From Populus alba (lineage: Eukaryota > Streptophyta > Magnoliopsida > Malpighiales > Salicaceae), in the NCBI RefSeq assembly GCF_005239225.2, contig NC_133287.1:5375493-5439492 (forward strand): DNA of 64,000 nucleotides, given 5' to 3'. A program made the position numbers and the translations under genes. This document shows positions 22,360 to 34,203 of the stretch, one piece after another (positions within the stretch are counted from its first letter, which is position 1; each line of letters opens with the position of its first letter). The notes under the pieces were generated by a model that was not told the origin of the DNA, made no database searches, and saw only the letters and a program-made list of their open reading frames with translations.

Positions 22360-23327
22360 ACCATGTGAATCAGCAAGGACCACCTTGCAAGGCTAAATAC
22401 TCCTAGGTGATCGATACCGAAGTAGTACCGTGAGGAAAGGGTGGAAAGAACCTCCATCGAGGAGTGAAATAGAACATGAAATCGTAAGCTCCCAAGCAGT
22501 GGGAGGAGCCCCGGGCTCAGACCGCGTGCCTGTTGAATAATGAGCCGGCAACTCATAAGTAGTGGCTTGGTTAAGGGAACCCACCAGAGCCGTAGCTAAA
22601 GCGAATCTTCACAGGGAAATTGTCACTGCTTATGGACCTAAACCTGGGCAATCCATTCATGACCAGGATGAAGCTTGGGTGAAACTAAGTGGAGGGCCAA
22701 ACCGATTGATGTTGAAGAATCAGTGGATGAGTTGTGGTTAGGGGTGAAATGCCACTTGAACCCAGAGCTAGGTGGTTCTCCCCGAAATGCGTTGAGGCAC
22801 AACAATTGACTAGACATCTAGGGGTAAAGCACTGTTTCGGTGCAGGCCGCGAGAGTGGTACCAAATCAAAGCAAACTCTAAATACTAGATATGACCTCAA
22901 AATAACAGGGGTCAAGGTTGGCTAGTAAGACGATGGGGGGTAAGCTTCATTGTCGAGAGGGAAACAGCCCGGATCACCAGCTAAAGCTTCTAAATGACCG
23001 TTCAGTAATAAAGGAGGTAGGGGTGCAGAGACAACTAGAAGGTTTGCCTAGAAGCAACCACCCTTGAAAGAATGCGTAATAGCTCACTGATCGAGCGCTC
23101 TCGCGTCGAAGATGAACAGGGTTAAGCGATCTGCCAAAGCTGTGGGATGTAAAAATGCATCAGTAGGGGAGCGCTCCGCTTAAAGGGAAGCACCCGTACA
23201 AGCAGGGGTGGACGAAGCAAAAGCGAGAATATCGGCTTGAGAAATGCAAACATTGGTGAGAATCCAATGCTCCGAAAACCTAAGGGTTCCTCCACAAGGT
23301 TCGTCCACAGAGGGTGAGTCAGGGCCT
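22360..23327 (+). pseudogene. Nuclear plastid insertion: fragment of chloroplast 23S rRNA
   Basis: About 968 bases match the first half of plastid 23S rRNA: GTGAATCAGCAAGGACCACC near the start, then GTGGTTAGGGGTGAAATGCC, CCCGGATCACCAGCTAAAGC, GATGTAAAAATGCATCAGTA and CATTGGTGAGAATCCAATGC, ending GGTGAGTCAGGGCCT. It starts and stops abruptly inside the gene and is flanked by AT-rich nuclear DNA, so it is a nuclear plastid insertion (NUPT), not a working rRNA gene. Compared with the conserved sequence as I remember it, most changes are C-to-T or G-to-A, as expected when methylated insertions decay. The apparent protein frames inside it are meaningless. Confidence 0.92.
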
Positions 23328-24990
23328 TTTCTCTTACTTTAAAAAAAAAAAAAAACCTAAAAATAGCACAAAAAAATTAAAAAAATATCTAATAAAATAT
23401 ATTTTTAAGGTGTTAATTTGTTCAGCGTTTTTTTAAAAGAATTAAAATTCAAAAATTACTTTCAACATGTTTGATTTTTTTACGCACTTATTTCAAAATC
23501 ATTGATCAATTTTATTAAGTCGAGGTTGACGTTGTCTTTTTCAAAATATTAAAATACAAAAACAAATAAGAAAAAATAAAAAAAAAACAAAAAACAAAAA
23601 AAAAAATATTTGGACAAGGAACCAAAAGTGCCAAAAAAAAAATGGACTAAAGGTTTTTTAGTTACTTAGGGACCATGCAATTGGCGTGTGGATAATGTAT
23701 GAGTTGGTTTTTGATTAATGAATGTATATTTTTGCATGTTGTCATTTGTTTTGTTTTGATTAATTCCTGATGTGTATATAATTTTTGCATTAGATTATAT
23801 TTGTTTGTATTAATAAATTGTGTTGAACTATTTATAATATGTGAATGATATAACTTTACATATGGATATATTCGTGGGATGATGTTGATACTTGCATTTT
23901 AATTAAAATTATATGGACTTTATTTTGTAATGTCGATTAATCATTATGGACTTGAAATGATATAATTCTTAAAAGGATTTTGTGCCTCAAAAATGGAATC
24001 TTGTTGTACAAAGAGTGTGATTTTGTTTTCTCCAAAAAGATGTGTAAATAAAAAAAAATCACTAAAGAATCAATTCAAGAAGAATATAATCCTTAAAAGG
24101 ATTATGTCCCAAGAAGTTGAGTTTTTCATCTAAAAAATACATAACCTTGTTTTCTTCAAAAAAAAAAATGTGTAAATAATTTTATTTTTATTTTATTGTA
24201 ATTAAAAAGTCAACCCGTGAGTGATATAATTCTTAAAAGGATTTTACTCCCAGGAAGTTGAAACTTTGGTTTTCAAAAGAAAATATAAGGTTATGTTTTT
24301 ATCAAAAAAAAATTGATATGAGAATGGTAAAATCTAAAAAGAGTTAAATACTCGTAAAGTTGAAAATTTACTTTTTAAAATAATAACAATACAAATTGCA
24401 GAATAAAAAAAAAAAACAACGCCCAACTTATCATTTACTATTCTTTTATATCCTGCGCCCAAATTCTAAAAGTAATGAGTATCAAATCACTATCATAGAA
24501 ACCTTTTACGTCTAACAACAAATACAACTATACAAGAATCAAATTTATACAAATTCTTAGCATGCTTATACATTTTTATCATTAATAATACGAAGCAACT
24601 TACTTTATATTAGATGTTTTAGGATGATTTTTATTTTTTATTTATCATAACCATCCTATTTACCTATAAAAATATGAAGATATATCAATTAAAATAGGTT
24701 ACTAAAAACTAAGTGACGAATTTTTTTTCTTATTTTTTACTCCTTTTCGCATATAGCTAGTTGAAGTATCCCACGTGGCAAAGATAATTTGCAATAAAAA
24801 ATTTAAATTATTATATTTTTGTATTCAAATACCAAAACCAATACTAAATTAACTTTATATTTTCCAGTGAAACTTATGTAATTTGTTATTTTAGATATAT
24901 AACATAATATTTATTGATATGTCACTAAATAATTATATGGTTAGATAAATTAAATTATTCAACACTATTATGTTCGTTAAAAAAATTCCA
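23328..24990. other. AT-rich intergenic region with a degenerate tandem repeat
   Basis: Around 23955-24360 a unit containing TATAATTCTTAAAAGGATT and a following GAAGTTGA block occurs three to four times (TATAAT(T/C)CTTAAAAGG at 23961, 24085 and 24225), spaced 124-140 bases apart. No gene is present. Confidence 0.5.
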
Positions 24991-26180
24991 AATGTATGAG
25001 CGTGAAGATATTTTTATTGCCAGTGAAAGCAAAAAATCATGGTCATGGAACATTACTTGTTGTATGAAATCTCAAACCTATATTTTTCTATCTAATTCGA
25101 TAAGCAAAGAATATGCATCTAATTTGCATCACCTCACAAGAAATGTCCATAAAGAATATGATACTCTATCCAATGCTTGCATCGTTTTTCTAAGAGATGC
25201 TTGTAGTGTCTCTAAATACTCAATTGCACTCATATAATTCTTTTTGAAGAAGACAACATGCAATAATATAAATTAATACATTCAATTAATTAAACACCAA
25301 AATCAATGCTAAATTTGGGGGGGGGGTGGATTTATATTAAATTAAAGTAATTTGTTTTATTTATTTTTTGTTATATATGAATCTTATATAAATTGTTACA
25401 TTAGGTATATGACACAATATTTTATGGATATATTATTATACATCCACTTTGATAGAGGTAAAATTAATAATATTTTTGTAATAATGTTATTTTAGTTACT
25501 TTTAATTTTATAGCTACTAGCTGATCGAGTCGGGATAATTTTATTTATAATGATTGTAAATTGCTACTTAATATTTAATAAAGCAAAGTTATATTTCGAA
25601 AAGTAACTTCACTTATGTTTGTATATATATAATTCTATAGTTAATATAAATTAATAAATTATTCTTTATACTCTTATATCATTAAGTTTCTTATATATAT
25701 GTGTGTGTGTGTGTGTTTATCTTATTAGTGTTGTGTAAACCAACTATTATTACTGTAATAGTTAAAATTACGTATATTTAAGTAATATTACATTAAATTT
25801 TCTATTATTAAAGTTATAAGTACTATTATATATGTATGTAATAATAATTATAATTATCTTTTTGGTGGTAAAATATACTATTACCATAGTCGAAAGAAGT
25901 GTAGAGTATTTAATGAAATAGTTCTAACTTCACTCAAGTATAATATTATTTAAATAAAAAATAAATTTATTATTATCATTATTAAAAATAAAACTGTAAG
26001 AATTATTATCATAATAGGCACTTAACTCTAATGAATTGTAAATCAATTAACATTAGTTTCCTTTCCACTTTTAAAAAGTTTCGAATTCAAATCTCTTTCA
26101 ATTGAATAAATTCCGTCCTACCATCCAATTACTCGGTATTTGTATCAACAGATTTTCGTATCCCATAACAGTAATTGTTT
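24991..26180. other. AT-rich region with a decayed minus-strand frame of unknown origin
   Basis: On the minus strand, 25237-24992 reads as one protein-like frame (AIEYLETLQASLRKTMQALD, then LDAYSLLIELDRK) broken by three stops. I cannot name the family. A run of about eight G near 25318-25326 and a GT repeat near 25699-25717 are present. Otherwise nothing. Confidence 0.3.
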
Positions 26181-26647
26181 TTTTTAATTTTTAATTTTAA
26201 TAGATTGATTGATTGATACACCAAGCAAGCATGCCCGGAAGGTGAAAATTAATTTGACCACGTCCAGTTTTTTTATATACGCATTGTTGAAAATTCCAAA
26301 CAGAAAATTGAAAGAGAGAAAGTTGCGAATAAAAAAAAGAGAGGAAAAAAAGATATGCGCACCCACCCATAGCATGAAGTGCCTTGATCATGTTACCAAG
26401 ATATCATGATTTAAATAATAAGATAAATAAGAACGGGTTTGGAAAGATTAGTCCTAGCATGTTGCTTCCTGGTGTGGCTCTTCATCATCAACTTGTTTTT
26501 AATAAAATGAGGCAATCAAAGGATCTTTCCTTACTTTGTCGTCTATTATTTTTCTTTTTCTTTTTCGAATCAGTGGAAGTTGGAAACTTTGATGAGCTGC
26601 CAGCAGAAAACCAGATCAATATATACCAAAAATAATAATAAATAAAA

Positions 26648-26680
<33 letters not shown>

Positions 26681-29090
26681 AGTGAGTGAGAGAGAGATTG
26701 TCAGGGGCTATTTAGCTGTTCTGGATGCATGCCTTGTGTAAGACAATATATACTTTCATTACTGTATCTCTCTTGGCTTATTAAGCAATATGGTAGGTTA
26801 GCAATTTTCTCTCCATATGAAATGTTTCTGGTCAAGCCGAAGGGTTCAATCGGAGAAAAAAAATTATAAACCCGACTGATGAAAAAAAAAAAAAAAAAAA
26901 AGCCCCCGCCACATATAAAATGACATCAAATTTTCACTTACAAGGAAAAACATAGTGACCCCACTATTCTTTTTTTTTTTTTTTCCAGTCCTTTTAGAAT
27001 CACAATTATGTAGGGGTAATAGCTATCTAAAATCGATGCCAATCACACAGGAATATGTGCTAAAGTCACAATAAAAATAGCCCGTTAAGATGTTGCCTGC
27101 AACCTACCTCAGCTTGAACATTGACACTTGCAACGGAAAATATTTCGATTCATTATATTAGTGACCCGATCACTACGTAGAAGAATATTAAAGACATCTA
27201 CAATGATTTAAACAAACAATTATTCTCGTATCATAGTAAATTATTTAGCCTGTTTGAGCAGCTGGCTTAGCCCAAAAATTAAGTGAAAATGGCACCAATC
27301 TCATGATCATGTGTGTGTCTTGGGCAGGAACTGCAAGATCTGTATTGCTTATTACATGTCTCATCTGTTTGTGTTTGCTTGGTTCAATCTGTTCAAGTTA
27401 CATTAAAGTACACTTTTCCTTTCCTTGCAAGTCGTAAACTATAACCCTTGTTTTGGGTTCTAATAATTATAGTTTTAGCTCTTAATTTGTAGGCCTGCTG
27501 CTTGCAATTTGCGACTAATAATCTATTAGGTTTTTGAACCGTATATCATATGCAAGGCTAGCTAGGTATCCCCAATTTGTCAACTTAACTTAGCTTCCTA
27601 ATTTAGTCACAGGAACACATTTCTTGGCCGGGTTTCTTGGATAAAATTGAAGCCGATGACATATTCCGAACATATACCTTAACATATTCCGAATGATGAA
27701 TTAAATAATCTATATTGATTAGGATGGCAACAATAATAAATATTAGAATAGAAAAATGATTAACATAGTACTGCCATCGGAATCATTTGCTCCAACTAAT
27801 TGACAACTTCCATTGTATCTAGAGTACGATTTCCCTTTGAATAAAAGGGATAAACAAACCAATTTTTTTAGTTTAATAATTGAACAGCATAAGAAAAAAT
27901 ACATGGACTTCTTGGACTCCAAATTGGGACTTTTTCAGGGTCGTGAGAGAGGCTTTTCATCTAAGGCGAATATTTAATTTAAATTGACCTCAAAACGATA
28001 ATGCAGGCAATAAGATAAACAAACATATAATATAAAAAAATTTATGAGTGAAAGGAATTGCAGATATAAAATTTAAATTTACAATATTATTCTTTTTAAA
28101 AAATAATATTGATAAATTAGAACTCTTTAGAAGGTTTATAAAACCTTAATTAGGCCAAAAATCCTACCCCAACTAGAAAAAAATAAAAAATACAAAGAAA
28201 ATAATCATGAGATCTGAAACAATGTATAAAACAATGAAATAGCAAAATTGACCCAAAACATGGCCTCGGGACAAGATTTTTTTATACCTTAAAATTTGAT
28301 TGTCCATGCAGAGCCAATAGGGTTATTTTAAGAAAAATAGTCTCCAAAAACTCATGTAAAGATTTAAATATGATCAAACGGTCAGATAAAAAAATATAGT
28401 TTTTTTAGACCATCATTTGATCTAAAACAACTAGACTTCCTCTTAGATCTATACATATTCAATTGGTTTATAAACGCATATGTTAAGATATTTACATAAT
28501 TTTTATGTGACAGATTTTTATTTATTTATGACAGATTCTTATTTATTTATGATAGATTCACATTTAACTGCTCAGAATTATTTGTTATTTCAAATTTGGT
28601 TGTATCACAAATTTTTGTTTTGATTCAATTATTCGCATCATTTTTTTTTCTTCATTGCAATTGGTAGTTTTAATTTGGTATATATATAGTTTGTATTTGC
28701 AAGAGATGATATAGCATGACAAATTATAACAGGATTGAAAAAGGAAAAAGAGAATGGCATGCACCATATGGAGAAATTTTATGTCCCTAGCTCTCAAATA
28801 CAAAAACGCAAAATGACAATTAATTAGCTAGAATTAGGCTGATAAAATTGTTGACTAACCAAAATTAGGTAAAATAATAATAATAATAATAATAATAAAT
28901 TCATTAATTTTAAAAATTTATATATAAATTACACAACGTTTTATTAGTATTACCTAAATTATTTGAAGAAAAAAATCAAATATAGTTTTTACTTTGATTT
29001 TTAAATTTTTAAAAAAATTTATTGGTCCATTTGGATTGGATAGTTCCAGGTTTTTTTTTTTAATATTATTGATTCCTACTAGCAAGAACC

Positions 29091-29163
<73 letters not shown>

Positions 29164-29410
29164 ATAGTGAATATTTAGTTGAGGGGTATTTTCTTTTTCC
29201 CAAATTGCAAGGAGATGTTCATAATTTAGTTTTTTTACTGAATTGTAGATTTGAATTAATTAAGAAGTTAAAACAGAAAATAACACACAAAAAAATGTGA
29301 AGTAATTAATTAATTTAGGAATTTTAAAAATTAAAATGACAATCTCCACAAGAGTCACACCATAGATAAGACAACCCATATATTCATAACATCAACATTT
29401 AATGTATTCA
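26181..29410. other. Intergenic region with simple repeats
   Basis: I see no gene in these 3.2 kb. Repeats are (GA)n at about 26648-26697, a poly-A run at about 26881-26900, an imperfect 21-bp tandem unit (TGACAGATTTTTATTTATTT-like) at about 28507-28560, (ATA)n at about 28869-28900, and adjoining (CT)n and (AT)n tracts at about 29094-29166. Confidence 0.5.
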
Positions 29411-29989
29411 TCAAAAGTTGTTGAGTGAGTTGAAAGTTTTGATATGTGAAGCAATTAAAGAAAAAGAAGAGAAACTGAAACGAAATTCCTCTGCTTGGTG
29501 TTTTGGATTTGATGAATGTAATGCACTGCTTGGTTCCACAAGTCTCAAGAAATTAAAACACCAAATAAAGGGAGAAACTATTTCCTCCTTGACAAGTCAA
29601 AAACCCTTCTTGATAAAGTAATTAAAATCTCCATTCTCTATATATTACTGTTTACTCTCAAATCAGGAAAGCATTTTATTTTCTAGACCAAACCTTAATT
29701 ATCAAGTATAGCATCTTGTTCTACATGAATATTGAATAATCAAGCATGGCATGTCAATGTTTTTGTCTCCAAATCCTGCTAATCATGAGGGATTTATTTT
29801 TCTATCGCTCCACCCTGTTTGATTATATTATTGTGTTCTCTGAGTCCCATGGTTATTCTAGGAAGTGTTGAATGTAGCTTGTCTTCTTTTGTTTTGGCAT
29901 CTGGTGGGTGCTTTTAGTTTTATTTCCTGTATGCATCTAGACATTAAGTCGCTTAACTAGTTTTTCATTCTTGGTTTCCTCAGTTTTTA

Positions 29990-30292
29990 GCTTGCTGTGC
30001 AGTAGAGAAAAGGATCAAAAGAATGGTCAGGGAGCAAAAAGAAGAAGAAGATCAACCAAGTATCAGTGTCCACCTGCTGCTGGTTTTGAAGAAATTATAG
30101 TTGGCTTCTTATATTGTTGTATATGGTGGTTTTGCCCTCTAGACTGCCTACAGATGGAGAAACCTTCGTAGGGCTGAGGAGAGAGTACGATCTATTCAAA
30201 AGAGTCTACGAAAGCTTGTTAAAAGCGAGGAGGGAGCCAACTCAACCAAGTCTGTTGAAAAGACTCCATCAACTGATAGAACTCTCGAATAG
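29990..30292 (+). pseudogene. Possible fragment of a small membrane-anchored protein
   Basis: A forward frame reads EKRIKRMVREQKEEED, later SYIVVYGGFAL, then (after TAG at 30140-30142) TAYRWRNLRRAEERVRSIQK and SLRKLVKSEEG, stopping at 30290-30292. The order hydrophobic segment then Arg/Glu-rich amphipathic helix looks like a short single-pass membrane protein. The two internal stops (TAG before LASYIV and TAG before TAYRW) suggest decay; the second could derive from a Tyr codon. I do not recognise the family. A spliced live gene is possible but unsupported. Confidence 0.35.
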
Positions 30293-30950
30293 TTGTCTGC
30301 TAATTCTGACCAGTATTATCCTATAAATTGATCGGGTTCTTGAACAGATGGTCTTGGTGCTGGGTTTCCATATATTTGCAAGAGTTAATGAAACACTTGG
30401 GCAATAGAACAGATCAATGTTTCTGGTTAAACGAAGAGCAAAGAACATTTTTGTTATTCGTGAAAATTTCTTTCTGGAATGTTGTTCAGCTCTTAGAAGC
30501 ATGGAAAACTAGTTACTTTATTTATGATTGAAGTGTTACAGCTTAGTAGTCTGCACACAACTTGTCAAGAGTGTTGTCTTTGCAATCCCTTCAAGTGGCT
30601 TAACAAATTATGCAGCTGGGGTTAACAAATTATATGGACATCTGTCACAACTCACAAACATACTATGATCTAACATATATTTTATAAACTAATTAGATTT
30701 GGATATGAAATATTTTTTAAAATATTTTTTTACTTGAAATATATTAAATATTTTTTTAATTCATTTTTAATATTATTACTTCAAATCTATATATATTTTT
30801 TAGGCTGGGCTTGGTGCAAAATACCAAGCCTGAGGGAGGAAAGAAAATGAAACTTCTTCAAAATTATAGGAGTAAGTTTAACTGGGCTTTTCTAATTGAA
30901 CCATACATCTATTTCTATGTCCATCTACGCAAAGAACTATATAACTGGAT
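30293..30950. other. Intergenic region
   Basis: AT-rich, with a degraded AT-rich MITE-like stretch near 30700-30790. No gene. Confidence 0.4.
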
Positions 30951-31063
30951 TAGGCCCATTTACGAATGAAACCCTAAACATCTTTTGATTTCTCTTCAAA
31001 TTAACACGCACACAAAAATGGGCCAGCCCTTTATATAATCCAACGCCAACCCTAAAACCCTAC
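30951..31063 (+). promoter_or_regulatory. Promoter of the eL36 gene: site II, telo-boxes, TATA
   Basis: Two site II elements (TGGGCC at 31019-31024; GGCCCA at 30953-30958), telo-box-type AAACCCTAA at about 30970 and AACCCTAAAACCCTA at 31048-31062, and a TATA-like TTATATAA at 31031-31038. Site II plus telo-box is the classic architecture of plant ribosomal-protein promoters, bound by TCP and telobox factors in other species. Confidence 0.75.
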
Positions 31064-31133
31064 ACACTACTTTCTCCATCGGCTCCGCCTCCCATTTGCA
31101 CAGCTGTTGCAGCATTCATTATCTGAGCCTGAG

Positions 31134-31975
31134 GTACCACAAAGCTCTCTCTTTTTTCCCCTCTTTTTCTTCTTTCTATGCGTGATGTGCATAAATATGT
31201 TAATTTTTAGTTGTATTTTCTAAGATTCTTTCTTGTTCATATAAAGAGGATGTGAAACTTGTGTCTTTTTGTTACCTACGAGTTTGTTGTTGTTTGCTGA
31301 ATCAGAGCTTTTGTCTTTAGTTTTGAAAACCCATTTGATTCTCTCTATTGAAAGCTTATGAGTTCGATTTGCGTAACTGGATCACTTGTAAATTTATAAT
31401 TACTGTATTAGTACTATATAAACTTGGCACAGAAAAGGACTTCAGTTTTCTGTTTTTGATTTAATTTAGAGGATAAATTTCAATTGTGGGCGCAAGCAGA
31501 ATGATTACCAATAACTTTATGTCCTCTATTGCTTCTTTTTTGTGTATGTGTTGTTTTTATGGGGTTTAGTTAGCAGTTTTTCTTGTAATCAAGGTCATGA
31601 AGTCAAAACCAAGGACTATGACAATCTTCTGGGACCTTAGGGAAATGGCAGGACTTAATATTGTGGTTAGATAACTTTTCTATTTGTTGATATATTGTTT
31701 TATGCTAATATTTGGTTTGCTATTTTGTATATCAACTGAATAGCCAAAGTCCTTGTCTTTTTTTAGTTCTAAAAAGGTTTTGTGTTCTGTTGCCATCCGT
31801 AGTATAAATTGTTATTGGTGAGGTTTTTTGTTTGATTGCTGTGTTGATTGCATCCGAAACTGATTAGAAATATTTCAGGGTTTTTATTTTGTATGATTTC
31901 TTGTTTTTTTCTTAATGGTTTGATTTTTTACATTATTGAAGGTTGTTGATATTGAGTTAATATTTTATATTTTAG
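31134..31975 (+). other. 5' UTR intron of the eL36 gene
   Basis: CCTGAG|GTACCA at 31134 and ATATTTTAG| ending at 31975 bracket an 842-base intron that ends three bases before the ATG. This places the first, untranslated exon just downstream of the TATA-like site. Confidence 0.6.
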
Positions 31976-31978
31976 GCA

Positions 31979-32799
31979 ATGGCTCCCAAACAGCCAAACA
32001 CTGGCCTCTTTGTAGGATTGAACAAGGGCCACATTGTGACCAAGAAGGAGCTAGCTCCACGCCCTTCTGATCGCAAAGGGGTAAGTCGTTTTACCAAGCA
32101 AGCTTCACTGAGACCTATTTTCATTTTTATGTTCAGATCATGTTGTTTCCAATTAAATTTATATTAATTAATTAATCTAATTTGTATTGTGTTTTATTCT
32201 TGTATGAGTGTGAAACTACATTTCTGCTAGATGCAGTTTGAATGCATTAATACCTTCTTTTTTTTTGCATGTAATCGTGTTTCTGTTCTTTCTTGGACTT
32301 AAGATGTTCCATTGGGGCATCATATTAATTACTATTTGCTTAACAAGACTAGATTTTTGTAAAGCTTTTGCATTTCAAGTAGCTGGTTGTGATGCTGTTT
32401 CTTCTTGCTTGTTCGAGTGCAGAAAACCAGTAAGAGGGTACTCTTTGTCAGGAGTCTGATCAGGGAAGTTGCTGGTTTTGCACCATATGAGAAGAGGATC
32501 ACTGAGCTTCTTAAGGTTGGCAAGGATAAGCGTGCATTGAAGGTTGCTAAAAGAAAGCTGGGCACACACAAGAGGGCTAAGAAGAAGCGTGAGGAGATGT
32601 CTAATGTTCTCCGCAAGATGAGGTACATCGGTGATCTTATTTTTAGTTACTTTTTTTTGTTTATTGGTTTTTGATAGATAGGTGAATTCACTTGAATATT
32701 TGAGATCCAAGCTTTTCTGCTGTCTGGAAAGACTTCTTGTTTCATCATGGTGTGTTTTTTTCCTACAGGGCTGCTGGAGGTGCTGAGAAGAAGAAGTGA
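31979..32799 (+). CDS. RPL36: 60S ribosomal protein eL36
   Basis: CDS is join(31979..32080, 32423..32622, 32769..32799), 110 aa, the usual plant length. It encodes [20 protein letters not shown], then, across the first junction, [68 protein letters not shown] and a short AAGGAEKKK tail. All junctions are canonical (GGG|GTAAGT, ATGAG|GTACAT, CAG acceptors) and conserved with Arabidopsis eL36. The protein is a basic component of the large ribosomal subunit in the cytosol. The site II/telo-box promoter fits coordinated ribosomal-protein expression. No defect is visible. Confidence 0.97.
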
Positions 32800-34203
32800 G
32801 GCATGTGAATGCCTCCAATTTACTGGCTCCACATGCTATCTTAGATTCCAAATAGTGGGGAGAATTTTGTTTTAGACTGGATGTTTATCTCAGATCGCTT
32901 GTTTTATTTTACTCTGCTATAAACCGTTCTGTTTTATATGAGAATTAAATTTTGTGCCCTTTTTCCGATCTGAAATCCAAATGTGTCATGACTTGATTGG
33001 AGTTATTTGGATGTTTTGATTATGCCCATCTTGCCTGATCGTTTCAACGATAAGTATGACCATGACAGATAAGAGGGAAGCATGCATGTATGTCATCCAC
33101 AATGTTTTTTATTTCCTTTTTTTTTTTATTCGCATCTCCTTGCCAAGGCTTAGCGAATGTGAAATACTCAGGTGTTGATGGATATGCCATTTACAAGATC
33201 ATTACTGTTGGTTTGAATTAACAAATAATGTATCGGTGGTCTGCATCCCTCGCACTGACACATTCCTGCACAGCCTAAGAATTTAGATGTTCTTTGGATT
33301 GTTGAATAGTGAAGACTTGGGTTTAATTTGCAGAATAAAAAAATCAGTTTAATCTGATTGTTTCAAAACTATTATTTTTTTTAATATGCTTTTTATTTAT
33401 AAATAAATTAAAATAATATTTTTTTATGAAAAAAATTTATTTTTATCATCCAACATCAAGAAAGAAGTAAAAAAAAATTAAAATATAAAAACAATCAGGC
33501 TATATGCATCTGTCTTCAGCTTTTTCACAAAAATATTTATTTAAAATTAACTGCTTTTTGTTTTCTAATTGACAATACTAAAAATAAATTTTAAAAAATA
33601 ACTAGGAAATGAGCATTGAGATTTTTCAATTCAAAGCCTATGTTCTCAACAGCCACGGTCTCGTGTTGTATTGTGATGTTTGCCTTTTATACTGTCCAGG
33701 ATGAATCCATGGAAAACAGCAGAAAAGACGGGGGCAAGCTTCAATATGTACCAAAACAGCATGCGCAAAGCAAACAGCCAAACACCAAATGATAAAGCAC
33801 AGGGAAACTAACATTTTGGTGCTCTCTTATTGTGGCGTCATGCATGAATAATAATTACCTCATGGAAGAAGAAAATTACATCACATGAGACCTACTTAGC
33901 CTATTCCATTGCTTACAGAATAAATCCCAACTCCAAAATCAAAGCAAATATTAGCAAAAAGATACTACAAGAGAAACGCTACAAATTAATTACACAATGA
34001 AATTGGGATTATTCACATATACATTCTATGACATGGCCCCAACTTAACCAGCTCAGAAATACAAGAGAATTGTTGCACAGCTCACAAGATGATCAAGAAG
34101 AGTCCAATTATCATAAACATTCCAAAATGATCAATCCATTAAATTATTAGCTTGGAAACAAGAGGATTTGCTTTTGATGAAATTGCACCACCTTCTAAAT
34201 CAA
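32800..34203. other. Region between convergent eL36 and SCAR genes
   Basis: Holds the two 3' UTRs, which face each other. Around 33350-33600 there is AT-rich MITE-like sequence. No additional gene. Confidence 0.55.

Noticed and set aside
22347..22925. Open reading frames over the 23S rRNA fragment
   Set aside because: They are chance frames in ribosomal RNA sequence on both strands.
26181..29410. Known conserved plant microRNA precursors
   Set aside because: I looked for mature sequences of common families such as miR156, 160, 164, 166, 169, 171, 172, 319, 390, 395 and 396 and recognised none here or elsewhere in the window. Reading by eye could miss one.
32332..32851. Minus-strand frames over eL36 exons
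   Set aside because: Shadows of the ribosomal-protein gene.
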